From Pararhodobacter aggregans (GTDB taxonomy: Bacteria > Pseudomonadota > Alphaproteobacteria > Rhodobacterales > Rhodobacteraceae), in NCBI RefSeq assembly GCF_003075525.1, contig NZ_QDDR01000001.1:248001-312000 (forward strand): a stretch of DNA of 64,000 bases, read 5' to 3'. Every line of letters starts with the position of its first letter. Within the stretch, counting starts at the first letter, position 1. This document shows, piece after piece, positions 1 to 10,607 of this stretch. A model generated the notes under the pieces. That model was given only the letters and a program-made list of their open reading frames with translations. It made no database searches and was not told the origin of the DNA. Made by a program: the position numbers and the translations under genes.

Positions 1-185
1 ATCACCTGGTCACCCCGGCGCAGGCCTTCGACCATCGCACGGTGCTGCTTCATTTTTTTCTGCTGCGGGCGGATCAGCAGCATCCACATGATCAGGAAGA
101 TCAGCGCGAAGGGAATGATCTGCGTGGCGAGACCGGCAACGCCGGCATCGCCGGCGGTCTGCGCGAAGGCGGGGGTGATGAACAT
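1..185 (-). CDS. yajC: Preprotein translocase subunit YajC (partial, cut by window start)
   Basis: Small inner-membrane accessory subunit of the Sec translocon (SecDF-YajC). Only the N-terminal 61 or so residues are in the window. The protein begins MFITPAFAQ, followed by one hydrophobic membrane segment (IIPFALIFLIMWMLLI) and then the family hallmark RPQQKKMKQH just after the membrane span, with the GDQV motif at the truncated end. The ATG at 183-185 is preceded on the minus strand by a weak AG-rich ribosome site. The C-terminal part and any secD/secF neighbour lie outside the window. Identification is secure because the RPQQK motif right after the single helix is diagnostic. Confidence 0.95.
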   Translation of the reverse strand, partial: MFITPAFAQTAGDAGVAGLATQIIPFALIFLIMWMLLIRPQQKKMKQHRAMVEGLRRGDQV

Positions 186-355
186 GAGGCTCCTCAGGTG
201 GGGACGGGACCGGAGAGGCCCGTCAGATCTGGCGCGCACCCTATATGGGGGCCGGTGCGAGTTCAAGCGAGAGGGCAGGGCGCAGAAACCGCCCCGTTCC
301 GGCGGTTTTTCGCAGTGCAGGCCGGGTCATGCGGGGGCAAGCCCGGAGACGGCAA

Positions 356-443
356 AGAGCGGGGGGCCAGCCCCCCGCACCCCCCGCCAAAGGGGACCCT
401 CGGGCCCCCTTTGGAAACCCCCGAGGATATTTGGAGAACAAAG
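356..443 (+). repeat. Hairpin + GATATTTG intergenic repeat, copy 1
   Basis: A GC-rich stem (CCAAAGGGG at 387-395 pairs with CCCCTTTGG at 406-414) is followed by CCCCCGAGGATATTTGGAG at 418-436 and AACAAAGAT. The same layout recurs at 34398-34455, and an inverted copy lies at 474-560. The gene-free stretch 186-638 consists largely of these two facing copies; I see no convincing gene in it. The role is unknown; an extragenic palindromic element or a transcript 3' end signal is possible. Confidence 0.7.
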
Positions 444-473
444 ATGCAAGTTAAGAGCGCGTTAAGTCGCCTT

Positions 474-560
474 CTTTGCGCTCCAAATATCCTCGGGGGG
501 TGAATTGGCCGTCAGGCCAAGAGGGGGGCAGACGGCCCCCCTTCTTCGGCGCGGCAACGC
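474..560 (-). repeat. Hairpin + GATATTTG intergenic repeat, copy 2 (inverted)
   Basis: On the minus strand this repeats the CCCCCGAGGATATTTGGAG core of copy 1. The core at 481-499 is a perfect 19-bp inverted match to 418-436, with 44 nt between, so the two copies could form one long stem. It carries its own small hairpin (TTGGCC 505-510 / GGCCAA 515-520), followed outward by G- and C-runs (522-547). It sits between the 3' end of gpsA and the 5' end of yajC. Confidence 0.65.
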
Positions 561-638
561 CGCGCCGCTGCTTGCTCCCCGTTTCGTCTTTTGGAGCCAC
601 GGCGTCGGAGGTGTCGCGGCCGAGGGTGCACCCCCTCT

Positions 639-1610
639 TCAGCCGCGTTCGTGCCGCAGGGGGCGCGACAGGAGCAGGTCCTTGGCCTCATCCAGTGACA
701 CCTGGCCCTTGAGCAGCGCCGAGACCATGCAGGTCACCGGCAGCGTGTCGGAATCGCCGTCTGCCGCCAGCGCATGCGCGGTCATCACGCCCTCGACCGT
801 CTGCGCGCCGTCCGGCAGTTCGCCACGGCCGATCGCCTGGCCGTGGCGGAAGTTGCGGGATTTCTCGGAGGTGCAGGTCAGCACCAGATCGCCGAAGCCC
901 GAGAGTCCGGCCAGCGTCTCGGGCAGGGCGCCCCGGCTCTCGGCCAGGCGCTGGATCTCGGCGAAGCCGCGGGTCATCAGCGCCGCGCGGGCGCTTTCAC
1001 CGAAGCCCGCGCCCAGCACCACCCCCGCGGCGATGGCGATCACGTTCTTCAGCGCGCCGCCCAGCTGCGCCCCCAGCGCGTCCTCGGTCAGGTAGAGGCG
1101 CAGGTCGGGCGTGGCGAGTTCGGCCTGCAGCGCCTCGCCGCCCCGATGCGCGGTGGCGAGCGTCAGCGCGGTGGGTTTGCCCAGGGCGATGTCCACCGCG
1201 AAGCTGGGGCCGGTCAGCACCGCGGTCCGCGCGCCGGGGATCGCCTGTTCCAGCACCTCGGTCGGCAGGAGGCCACTGCCCAGTTCCACCCCCTTGCAGC
1301 AGGCGACCAGTGTGCGGCCGGCCAGCGCCCCGGCCTGCGTCTCGGCGAGCCGGCGCAGGGTCTGGGTGGGGACGGCGAGCAGCAGGATCGGCGCGGCGGC
1401 GGCCTCGGCCACGGCGGCGGTCGGTCTGAGGCTGGGCGGCAGCGGCACGCCGGGCAGGCGGGCGGCGTTCTCGCCCGTCGTCCGCATCCGGTCCACCTGT
1501 GCCTCGTCGCGGGCGTAGAGCGACACGCGTCTGCCCGCCCGTGCCAGTGTGATCGCAAGCGCCGTTCCGAAGGCGCCAGCGCCCAGAACCCCGATCTCGG
1601 GCCGTTCCAT
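639..1610 (-). CDS. gpsA: NAD(P)+-dependent glycerol-3-phosphate dehydrogenase
   Basis: Reduces dihydroxyacetone phosphate to sn-glycerol-3-phosphate, the backbone precursor of phospholipids; cytoplasmic. The 323-residue protein has the N-terminal Rossmann motif GVLGAGAFGTALA at about residues 8-20, the substrate-domain motif GGALKNVIAIAAGV near residue 185, and the FAEIQRL helix typical of GpsA. Length matches the family (about 320-340). Expressed alone on the minus strand; its start is 84 bp from the divergent pncB start, and the 3' side faces the paired intergenic repeats. No unusual residue noticed. Confidence 0.96.
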   Translation of the reverse strand: MERPEIGVLGAGAFGTALAITLARAGRRVSLYARDEAQVDRMRTTGENAARLPGVPLPPSLRPTAAVAEAAAAPILLLAVPTQTLRRLAETQAGALAGRTLVACCKGVELGSGLLPTEVLEQAIPGARTAVLTGPSFAVDIALGKPTALTLATAHRGGEALQAELATPDLRLYLTEDALGAQLGGALKNVIAIAAGVVLGAGFGESARAALMTRGFAEIQRLAESRGALPETLAGLSGFGDLVLTCTSEKSRNFRHGQAIGRGELPDGAQTVEGVMTAHALAADGDSDTLPVTCMVSALLKGQVSLDEAKDLLLSRPLRHERG

Positions 1611-1694
1611 GCCGATCCTTTCTGCCCATTCGGGCTTTGCAGCCGAAGCAGCGTGACGTTATGACGGACCGAACCCCGGTTTCAGGACGGTCTC

Positions 1695-2987
1695 ATGGTC
1701 GATATCGCAACCCGCGTCCACAATCACAACTGGAAGATCGATCCGATCGTCCGGTCCCTGATCGACACGGATTTCTACAAGCTACTTATGTGCCAGTCGA
1801 TTTTTCGCAACCGGCCGGACACGCGGGTCACGTTTTCGCTGATCAATCGCACGAAGGATGTGCGCCTGGCCGAGCTGATCGACGAGGGCGAATTGCGCGA
1901 GCAGCTGGACCATGTGCGGGGGCTCAGCCTGACCCGGGGCGAGAGCACCTGGTTGAGGGGCAACACCTTTTACGGCAAGCGGCAGATGTTCCGTTCCGAT
2001 TTCATGGAATGGTTCGAGGGGCTCAGGCTGCCCGATTACCATCTGGAAAAGCGCGACGGCCAGTACGAGCTGACTTTCGAGGGCGCCTGGCCCGAGGTGA
2101 TGCTCTGGGAGATCCCGGCGCTGGCGATCCTGATGGAGCTGCGCTCGCGCGCCGTGCTGAAGACCATGGGCAAGTTCGAGCTGGAAGTGCTCTATGCCCG
2201 GGCCATGTCGCGGGTCTGGGAAAAGGTCGAGCGGCTGCGCAAGATCCCGAACCTGCGCATTGCCGATTTCGGCACCCGGCGGCGGCATTCCTTCCTGTGG
2301 CAGGATTGGTGCGTGCAGGCGCTGATGGAGGGGTTGGGCGAGGCCTTCACCGGCACCTCGAACTGCCGCATCGCCATGCGCCGCGACATCGAGGCGATCG
2401 GCACCAACGCCCATGAATTGCCCATGGTTTACGCGGCCCTGGCCGAAAGCGACGCCGAGCTGGCGCAGGCGCCCTACAAGGTGCTGGCCGATTGGCACGA
2501 AGAGCATGACGGCAATCTGCGGATCATCCTGCCGGACACCTACGGGACCGAGGGTTTCCTCAAGCGCGCGCCCGACTGGCTGGCGGGCTGGACCGGGATC
2601 CGCATCGATTCCGGTGACCCGGCCACGGCGGCCGAAGTGGCGATCCGCTGGTGGACCGAGCGCGGCGAGGATCCGCGCCAGAAGCTGGTGATCTTCTCGG
2701 ACGGGCTCGATGTCGACAAGATCGAGGCGTTGAAGGCGCAATTCGCCGGCCGGGTGAAGGTCTCGTTCGGTTGGGGCACGCTGCTGACCAACGATTTCCG
2801 CGGCCTGACCGAGGGCGACCGGCTGGCCCCCTTCTCGCTGGTGTGCAAGGCGGTTGCGGCGAACGGGCGGCCGACGGTCAAGCTGTCCGACAACCCCAAC
2901 AAGGCGATGGGCCCGGCCGACGAGGTGGCGCGCTACAAGCGGGTCTTCGGCGTCGGCGAGCAGGAGGCACTGGCGGTCGTCGTGTGA
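1695..2987 (+). CDS. pncB: Nicotinate phosphoribosyltransferase
   Basis: Converts nicotinate and PRPP to nicotinate mononucleotide in the NAD salvage (Preiss-Handler) pathway. The 430-residue protein starts [13 protein letters not shown] and shows the family N-terminal [12 protein letters not shown] segment, the central [12 protein letters not shown] motif near residue 193 (containing the histidine that is phosphorylated in this family), the GIRIDSGDP and [10 protein letters not shown] strands of the barrel, and the C-terminal [13 protein letters not shown] motif. Length is normal for the short bacterial PncB group. The ATG has an AGGACGG ribosome site just upstream. Divergent from gpsA; ccdAB follows 60 bp downstream. 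Confidence 0.95.
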   Translation: MVDIATRVHNHNWKIDPIVRSLIDTDFYKLLMCQSIFRNRPDTRVTFSLINRTKDVRLAELIDEGELREQLDHVRGLSLTRGESTWLRGNTFYGKRQMFRSDFMEWFEGLRLPDYHLEKRDGQYELTFEGAWPEVMLWEIPALAILMELRSRAVLKTMGKFELEVLYARAMSRVWEKVERLRKIPNLRIADFGTRRRHSFLWQDWCVQALMEGLGEAFTGTSNCRIAMRRDIEAIGTNAHELPMVYAALAESDAELAQAPYKVLADWHEEHDGNLRIILPDTYGTEGFLKRAPDWLAGWTGIRIDSGDPATAAEVAIRWWTERGEDPRQKLVIFSDGLDVDKIEALKAQFAGRVKVSFGWGTLLTNDFRGLTEGDRLAPFSLVCKAVAANGRPTVKLSDNPNKAMGPADEVARYKRVFGVGEQEALAVVV

Positions 2988-3047
2988 GTGACTTGTCGGG
3001 TTGGTTGCTGTGCGGTATATTCATGCGGTATCGTTGGGAGGGTATCC

Positions 3048-3302
3048 ATGTCGGCAACCGCGAAACGCAAGACGTCCCTCACGCTCGACGCGGCGTTGCT
3101 CGATGACGCGCGCGACCTCGATCTGAACGTGTCCGCGGTCGCCGATGCCGCGCTGCGCCAGGCGGTCGCCGAGGCGCGTCACAAGCGGTGGCTGGAAGAA
3201 AACGCGGACGCCTTCGCGGCGCAGGCCGAGTGGCACCGGACGCACGGCCATCCGCTGGCCGATATCATGGTCGGGCCGGGCAAGGCGACATGGAGCGCCT
3301 GA
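3048..3302 (+). CDS. ccdA: CcdA-family antitoxin
   Basis: Antitoxin half of a type II toxin-antitoxin pair. The 84-residue protein has a short N-terminal ribbon-helix-helix-like DNA-binding part (KRKTSLTLDAALLDDARDLDLNVS) and the CcdA-type C-terminal tail in which WLEENADAFAAQAEWHRTHGHPLAD would wrap the toxin. I chose the ATG at 3048 because it has GGGAGG at 3036-3042 upstream; an upstream in-frame start at the pncB stop gives a cysteine-rich extension unlike the family. The stop overlaps the start of ccdB by 13 bp. The family usually autoregulates its own promoter. Confidence 0.88.
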   Translation: MSATAKRKTSLTLDAALLDDARDLDLNVSAVADAALRQAVAEARHKRWLEENADAFAAQAEWHRTHGHPLADIMVGPGKATWSA

Positions 3303-3580
3303 GCCGGTTCGACGTGGTCGAGGCGAATGGCATCGCCATGGTCGTTGTGGAGAGCGAATTGCTCCCGCCCGATCCGGCGGTCGTGGTCATCCCGTTGCTG
3401 GAGAATTATCCAGCGGTGACGACGCTCAATCCCGTCATTCCCTACCGAGGGCTCTCCCTGATCCTGGCCACGCGCTTGGTCACGCCGGTCAGCAGGGCGG
3501 CCGTTCGGCGAACGGGTCGGGTCGAGGAGCATGCCGACAGGATAACCCGCGCGCTCGACGTTCTGTTGACCGGGATCTGA
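3290..3580 (+). CDS. ccdB: CcdB-family toxin
   Basis: Toxin partner of the upstream antitoxin; characterised CcdB proteins poison DNA gyrase subunit A. The 96-residue sequence (start MERLSRFDVVEANG) is close to the about 100 residues of classical CcdB and keeps the pattern VVVIPLL, then LNPVI, and the C-terminal helix RITRALDVLLTGI, where the last Gly-Ile corresponds to the toxic C-terminal end of F-plasmid CcdB (GGI at the C-terminus, known from the family). It overlaps ccdA by 13 bp in a different frame, the usual translational coupling. Gyrase poisoning is inferred from family only. A strong terminator follows 7 bp downstream. Confidence 0.85.
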   Translation: MERLSRFDVVEANGIAMVVVESELLPPDPAVVVIPLLENYPAVTTLNPVIPYRGLSLILATRLVTPVSRAAVRRTGRVEEHADRITRALDVLLTGI

Positions 3581-3587
3581 AACGGAT

Positions 3588-3615
3588 AAGGGCCGCGACG
3601 AATGCCGCGGCCCTT
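3588..3615. terminator. Bidirectional intrinsic terminator between ccdB and acnA
   Basis: A perfect 10-bp stem (AAGGGCCGCG at 3588-3597, CGCGGCCCTT at 3606-3615) with an 8-nt loop lies between two convergent genes. It is followed by CTTGTGG on the plus strand and by ATCCGTTTC on the minus strand, so the T-tracts are weak, but the A/T pairs at the stem base and the convergent position fit a shared terminator. Confidence 0.75.
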
Positions 3616-3636
3616 CTTGTGGATCAGGCTGAAATC

Positions 3637-6387
<2,751 letters not shown>

Positions 6388-6472
6388 GGGGAGGCTCCCT
6401 TCGGGTCAAGAGGGGTTTGGCTGCGCTGCTCATGCCTCATCGCGCGCCACCGATCAAGGGGGGGCGGGGCAT

Positions 6473-6494
6473 TTTGTATACCATTGTGCACAAA
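6473..6494. promoter_or_regulatory. Candidate operator/promoter palindrome upstream of acnA
   Basis: TTTGT and ACAAA bracket an imperfect 22-bp dyad (TTTGTATACCATTGTGCACAAA) in otherwise very GC-rich DNA, 86 bp before the acnA start. The GTATAC and GTGCAC cores resemble GntR- or IclR-type operator halves, but I cannot assign a protein. The rest of the 337-bp gap between acnA and the DUF1223 gene (6388-6724) shows only GC-rich sequence and the AGGAG ribosome site of the downstream gene. Confidence 0.4.
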
Positions 6495-6724
6495 AAGCGG
6501 TGAAACCCGCCGGTGACCCCCGGCAGGGTCGGGGATGCCCGGGTTTTGCGCAGGCAAGCGGGGCGTTGCCCGCCCCGGCGGCGCCATCCGGGCGGTGGCG
6601 AAGCCTCGCCGCTGCCGTGGCGCCGCTGTCACAAGCTGGTGTAACCGAGGCCCGGGCGGGTTGCCCCTGCTTGCGCGCGGGTCCATTTGCCGGTTCACTG
6701 ACGCAGAATTTCAGGAGTTGGCGA

Positions 6725-7729
6725 ATGACGCTGAAGGCACGGGTCCGGTCGGGCATCTTGTCACAGGCCCGGGGGCAAGCTGCCGGCGTCGGCATGGCGG
6801 CGGCGCTGGCGCTGGGGCTGGCGCCGGGAATCGTCCGGGCGCAGGAATCCGGATCGGTGACCGACGCCCCGGTCCTGATGGAGCTTTACACCGCGCAGGG
6901 CTGCGCCTCGTGCCCGCCCGCGGACGACATGATGATCGATCTCGCCTCGCGCGAGGATGTCATCGCCCTGGCCCTGCATGTCGATTACTGGGATTACATC
7001 GGCTGGGCCGATACCTTTGCCGACCGCGCCTATACCGAGCGCCAGCAACGTTATGCCCGCCGCTTCGGCCATTCCACGATCTACACGCCGCAGGTCGTCA
7101 TCAACGGCACCCAGATCGTCGAGGGTTTCCGCGTGATGGAGGTGATGGACACCATCGCCGCCCAGCAGGCCCGGCCGCCCGAGGTACGCCTCCATCTCGC
7201 CCGCACCGAGGGCGGGCTCGAGATCCGGGCCGAGCCCACCGCCGATGCCGCGCCGCAGATCGCCATGGCCTCGCGCCGGTCGGCGATCTCGGGGATGGCG
7301 ACCAATTCCGTGGTCGGCACGCTGAGCATGGTGCGCCGCGAAAGCGAGGCCCCGGCGGAAGCCGCCGCCGCTGACAGCGCCCCCGAGATGGCCGGGGCCG
7401 CGCCGTCCGCCGATGCCGCCGCCGCCCCTCCGGCGCCCGCGGCCGCCGCGCCGCTGGGCAACACCGGGCTGGGACCGGTCGGCAGCGGGCCCTATGTGGT
7501 GCAGATCATCCGCTACCGGCCCAGCGAGACGGTCGATATCCTCGATGGCGAGAATGCCGGTCTGAACGCGCATTACGCCAATATCGTCACCAGCTGGCAG
7601 CCGATCGGCAGCTGGGACATGCTGGCGCCGCTGGACCTGACCATCCCGCTGGAGGGCAGCGATCCGGTGGTGGTGGTGGTGCAGGAAAGCGGCCAGGGCG
7701 AGGTGATCGCCGCGGCGCGGGTCCGCTGA
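6725..7729 (+). CDS. Secreted DUF1223 (thioredoxin-like fold) protein
   Basis: A 334-residue DUF1223 protein, exported by an N-terminal signal segment (hydrophobic AAALALGLAPGIVRAQE, probable cleavage after Ala near residue 40). The mature part begins with VLMELYTAQGCASCPPAD, where the CxxC pair at about residues 60-63 resembles a thioredoxin-type redox site, followed by the family motifs HVDYWDYIGWADTFADRAYTERQ and TPQVVINGT. Function of the family is not established; a periplasmic disulfide or thiol role is an inference. Unusual: an Ala/Pro-rich low-complexity stretch of about 40 residues near 215-255 splits the C-terminal half. Start chosen at the ATG with AGGAG 7 nt upstream. Converges with the acyltransferase gene, 4 bp apart. 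Confidence 0.9.
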   Translation: MTLKARVRSGILSQARGQAAGVGMAAALALGLAPGIVRAQESGSVTDAPVLMELYTAQGCASCPPADDMMIDLASREDVIALALHVDYWDYIGWADTFADRAYTERQQRYARRFGHSTIYTPQVVINGTQIVEGFRVMEVMDTIAAQQARPPEVRLHLARTEGGLEIRAEPTADAAPQIAMASRRSAISGMATNSVVGTLSMVRRESEAPAEAAAADSAPEMAGAAPSADAAAAPPAPAAAAPLGNTGLGPVGSGPYVVQIIRYRPSETVDILDGENAGLNAHYANIVTSWQPIGSWDMLAPLDLTIPLEGSDPVVVVVQESGQGEVIAAARVR

Positions 7730-7733
7730 GCGC

Positions 7734-8651
7734 CTAGCCCGCGGTCGTCTCGGGCGCGTGTTTCCAGCGCCGGTGCAGCCAGAACCATTGCCCCTTGTGC
7801 GCCATGACCTTGCGGCTGGCGCTGTCGTTCAGCGCCCGCGTCATGGTCAGCGCGTCGGTGTGGGGGATCGGTTCCTCGACCTCGATGGTGAAGGTCAGCC
7901 CGTCCGGGTTCCGCGTGGCATAGAGCGGCACCAGCAACGCCTTGTATTTCAGCGCCATCTTGGCGGCCGAGGTGGCGGTCCAGGCCGGTTTTCCCAGGAA
8001 ATCCACCAGTTCGCCATGCGCCATGTAATGGTCGCCCAGCAGGCCCAGCATGCCGCCCGATTTCACGAAGCGGATCATGTCGCTCAGCCCTTCGGACCCG
8101 CGCGGAAAGAGCGGGCGGGCGATGCTCTCGATGGTCGCCACATAGCGGGCGTTTGCCGCGGGGTTGGTCATGGGCATGTAGAGCCCGCCGACCCGGAAGC
8201 CCCGCGCGCTGAGGTTAGAGCGCCAGGCGTCGTAATTGCCGAAATGCGCGGACACCAGGATCACCGGCCGCCCCTCGGCATGCGCCCGGTCAAGCGCGGC
8301 AAGCCCCGGGCCGCCGGGCTCGAACGTGGCAGCGCGGCGGGCGAAGTCGGGGCCTGAATGCAGCTCGATGAACGAGCGGCCGAAATTGTCGGCGACGCCG
8401 TGGCAGATGGCGCTGACCTCGGCCTCCGGCATGTCGGGGAAGACGTGGCGCAGGTTCTGGCGGATCCGGCGGTTCAGGGCCAGCGGACCCAGCACCCGGC
8501 GGAAGAACCAGCCCATGGCGGGCACGCGGCGGTGGTAGGGCAGCAGCTTGACCGTGCCGATCACGGCGGCGGTCAGCCGGTCGTCGATCCAGTGACGAAC
8601 CGAGAGTCGCGCGGGCGCTGGATCCGGGGGGGCGGCAGTCGTGCGGGTCAT
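7734..8651 (-). CDS. LpxL/HtrB-family lysophospholipid (lauroyl) acyltransferase, paralogue 1
   Basis: Inner-membrane acyltransferase that in characterised members transfers an acyl chain from acyl-ACP to lipid A precursors. The 305-residue protein has the family HX4D catalytic motif in VSAHFGNYDAWR, a downstream GGMLGLLGD segment, FLGKPAWTATSAAKMALK, and the WFWLHRRWK C-terminal end. It lacks an obvious hydrophobic N-terminal anchor beyond a short segment. It sits 50 bp downstream of a paralogue in the same orientation, and both lie downstream of acpP, whose product is the acyl donor. Which position of lipid A (or which other acceptor) it uses cannot be read from sequence. Confidence 0.9.
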   Translation of the reverse strand: MTRTTAAPPDPAPARLSVRHWIDDRLTAAVIGTVKLLPYHRRVPAMGWFFRRVLGPLALNRRIRQNLRHVFPDMPEAEVSAICHGVADNFGRSFIELHSGPDFARRAATFEPGGPGLAALDRAHAEGRPVILVSAHFGNYDAWRSNLSARGFRVGGLYMPMTNPAANARYVATIESIARPLFPRGSEGLSDMIRFVKSGGMLGLLGDHYMAHGELVDFLGKPAWTATSAAKMALKYKALLVPLYATRNPDGLTFTIEVEEPIPHTDALTMTRALNDSASRKVMAHKGQWFWLHRRWKHAPETTAG

Positions 8652-8701
8652 GGGCGCTATCTAGTCACCCGCCGCGGCGCTGTCCATCCGGGCGGGGCAG
8701 C

Positions 8702-9592
8702 TCAGGGATGGGACTTCTTGCGGCGGTTATGCCACCAGACCCATTGCTCGGGATGGGCGATGACCTGCGCGCCGAAGGCCCGGTTGAGGGCGGCGGTCAT
8801 CGTCTCGGGGTCGGACGGCGGGATCGGCGCATCGACCTGCACCCGAAAACCGGGCTTGGCCCTGGTGCGGATGCCCCAGACCGGCACCAGCAGCGCGTCA
8901 TAGCGCAGCGCCATCTCGGCCATCGACAGCACGGTGCGGGTGGGCTTGCCCAGAAAGTCGATCAGCACGCCGTTCGGCCGGTCCAGATCCATCAGGATCC
9001 CCAGCATGCCGCCCTTGCGCAGGAAGCGCACGACGTTGCGGAGCCCTTCGTTGGTGTCGGGGAACATCGGCTGGCCCGAGGCCGAGACGGCCTCGACATA
9101 GCGGCGGTTCATCGCCGGGCTGCCCAGTTCCTTGTAATAGCCGCCGATGGTGTAGCCGCGATGGATCAGCGCCAGCCGCCAGGCGTCATAATTGCCGAAA
9201 TGCGCCGAGACGAGGATCACTGGCCGCCCCTCGGCCTGCGCCTGATCGAGGGCGGCGAGGCCCGGCCCCTCGATGGGCAGCGTCGCGGCCAGCGCCGCCA
9301 TGTCCCGGGCCGAGACGACCTCGACGATCATGCGGGCGAGGTTGCCGGGCACCGCCAGGGCGATGCGGCGGACCTCGGCCTCGGGCAGGTCGGGGCGGAA
9401 ATGGTGAACGGCCTCGGTGACCCGGCGGCGGATCGCGGTGAAGCGGCCCAGCGTGCGGCCGATGAAGCCCGCCAGCGGCGCCCGGATCCCGAACGGCAGC
9501 GCCATCAGGCCCGAGACCAGCGCCAGCGTCACGCGGTCGCGCGGCCGCTCGGGTGCGGGGGCGTCGGGCGACGGGGCAGGGTCGGTGGTCAT
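8702..9592 (-). CDS. LpxL/HtrB-family lysophospholipid (lauroyl) acyltransferase, paralogue 2
   Basis: Second member of a tandem pair of lipid A-type late acyltransferases, 296 residues. It shares with its neighbour the HX4D motif (VSAHFGNYDAWR), the NRRYVEAV and GGMLGILMD segments and FLGKPTRTVLSMAEMALRYDALLVPV. The C-terminus ends EQWVWWHNRRKK. The N-terminus has a proline-rich lead before RDRVTLALVSGLMALPFG, a probable membrane-associating helix. The gene is separated from acpP by an intrinsic terminator at 9613-9654, so it probably has its own weak promoter or depends on readthrough. The two copies likely add different secondary acyl chains, by analogy with LpxL and LpxM (inference). Confidence 0.9.
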   Translation of the reverse strand: MTTDPAPSPDAPAPERPRDRVTLALVSGLMALPFGIRAPLAGFIGRTLGRFTAIRRRVTEAVHHFRPDLPEAEVRRIALAVPGNLARMIVEVVSARDMAALAATLPIEGPGLAALDQAQAEGRPVILVSAHFGNYDAWRLALIHRGYTIGGYYKELGSPAMNRRYVEAVSASGQPMFPDTNEGLRNVVRFLRKGGMLGILMDLDRPNGVLIDFLGKPTRTVLSMAEMALRYDALLVPVWGIRTRAKPGFRVQVDAPIPPSDPETMTAALNRAFGAQVIAHPEQWVWWHNRRKKSHP

Positions 9593-9612
9593 GACGGGGA
9601 TGCGGGCTCAGC

Positions 9613-9654
9613 CGAAAAGAAAACGCGGCCACTCCGGGATCTGGAACGGCCGCG
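9613..9654 (-). terminator. Rho-independent terminator of acpP
   Basis: On the minus strand a CGCGGCC stem (9654-9648) pairs with GGCCGCG (9630-9624) around a 17-nt loop and is followed directly by TTTTCTTTTCGG (9623-9612). It lies 42 bp after the acpP stop codon and explains how acpP can be expressed far above the downstream acyltransferase genes. Confidence 0.85.
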
Positions 9655-9695
9655 CGGTCTGTCAGGTCGTGTCCGGCGGCAGGGCCGCCCGGAGG

Positions 9696-9929
9696 TCAGA
9701 CCGCTTCGCTGATGAACTTCACCGCGTCGCCGAAGGTCTGGATGTTCTCGGCGGCGTCATCGGGGATCTCGATCCCGAATTCTTCCTCGAAGGCCATGAC
9801 CAGCTCGACGGTGTCCAGCGAGTCGGCGCCCAGATCGTCGATGAACGAGGCGTTCTCGGTGATCTTGTCTTCTTCGACGCCGAGATGCTCGACCACAATC
9901 TTCTTCACGCGATCAGCGATGTCGCTCAT
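9696..9929 (-). CDS. acpP: Acyl carrier protein
   Basis: Carries growing acyl chains in fatty-acid synthesis and donates them to lipid A and phospholipid synthesis. The 77-residue acidic protein starts [18 protein letters not shown] and carries the phosphopantetheine attachment serine at residue 37 in [21 protein letters not shown] chose the ATG at 9929 (GAGGA upstream); the reading frame stays open further upstream, but the extension is not ACP-like. Followed by a strong intrinsic terminator. Divergent from the ABA4-like gene, with fabG and fabF close by, giving a conventional fatty-acid synthesis neighbourhood. Confidence 0.98.
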   Translation of the reverse strand: MSDIADRVKKIVVEHLGVEEDKITENASFIDDLGADSLDTVELVMAFEEEFGIEIPDDAAENIQTFGDAVKFISEAV

Positions 9930-10165
9930 GTTCAGTCCTCGTTTCCCTCTGGCGGAACCCGCCCAGTGTTGAATTGGCTCTCGCAAGCTGTAACGGCCAC
10001 GCCCTTGCGAGGGCGCCAAACCGGACCAGCACGGGCAGGCCCCGGCTCAATCAGCGCCGCCTATAGCACAAGCGCGCCACGAGGCAAACGCTTTCCCGTC
10101 CCGGCGCCGGGCCCTAGGGTGTTGCCGCCCGGGGGGCGTGTTCGGGCCACAACAGACAGGAAATC

Positions 10166-10597
10166 ATGGCAAACCTTTACCTTGTTATCCATCTGCCAGT
10201 GCTGCCGGCATGGCTGATGCTGATCCTGCTGCCCGAGGCGAAAGCGACCCGGCGGCTGGTGCATTCGGGGCTGATTCCGTTGCTGATGGGCGCGGTCTAT
10301 GCCGTGTTCCTGACCGCGGGCGTGGTCTTTGGCCAGGCGGCCGAGGGCGCGGGGATGGGGTCGCTGGCGGGCATCATGGCGCTGATGTCGCATCCGGTGG
10401 GGGCGCTGACCGGATGGGCACATTTCCTGGTCTTCGACCTGTTCGTCGGCGCCTGGATCGCGCGGGACGCAAGGGCGCAGGGATTCGGTCATGCCGGAAC
10501 GGTGCCGGTCCTGCTGCTGACCCTGGTCTTCGGGCCGCTGGGGCTGGCGGCGCATGTGCTGCGCCGCCTGATCGCGGGGAAGGGGATGGCGTTCTGA
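10166..10597 (+). CDS. ABA4-like family (DUF4281) membrane protein
   Basis: A 143-residue integral membrane protein with four hydrophobic segments (about residues 3-22, 34-55, 65-100 with a polar break, 111-130). The order HLPVLPAWLMLILLPEAKAT, GLIPLLMGAVYAVF, HPVGALTGWAHFLVFDLFVGAWIARDA and LTLVFGPLGLAAHVLRR matches the family named after plant ABA4, which is needed for neoxanthin synthesis. The bacterial function is unknown; plants' role should not be transferred. The GWAHFLVFDLFVGAW block is the most conserved part. Starts 15 nt after CAGGAAATC, a modest ribosome site. Converges with fabG. Confidence 0.85.
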   Translation: MANLYLVIHLPVLPAWLMLILLPEAKATRRLVHSGLIPLLMGAVYAVFLTAGVVFGQAAEGAGMGSLAGIMALMSHPVGALTGWAHFLVFDLFVGAWIARDARAQGFGHAGTVPVLLLTLVFGPLGLAAHVLRRLIAGKGMAF

Positions 10598-10607
10598 GCC
10601 GGAAGGG

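Noticed and set aside
10001-10014. Small hairpin GCCCT-TGCG-AGGGC upstream of acpP
   Set aside because: Only 5 bp and without other features; too common in GC-rich DNA to call regulatory.
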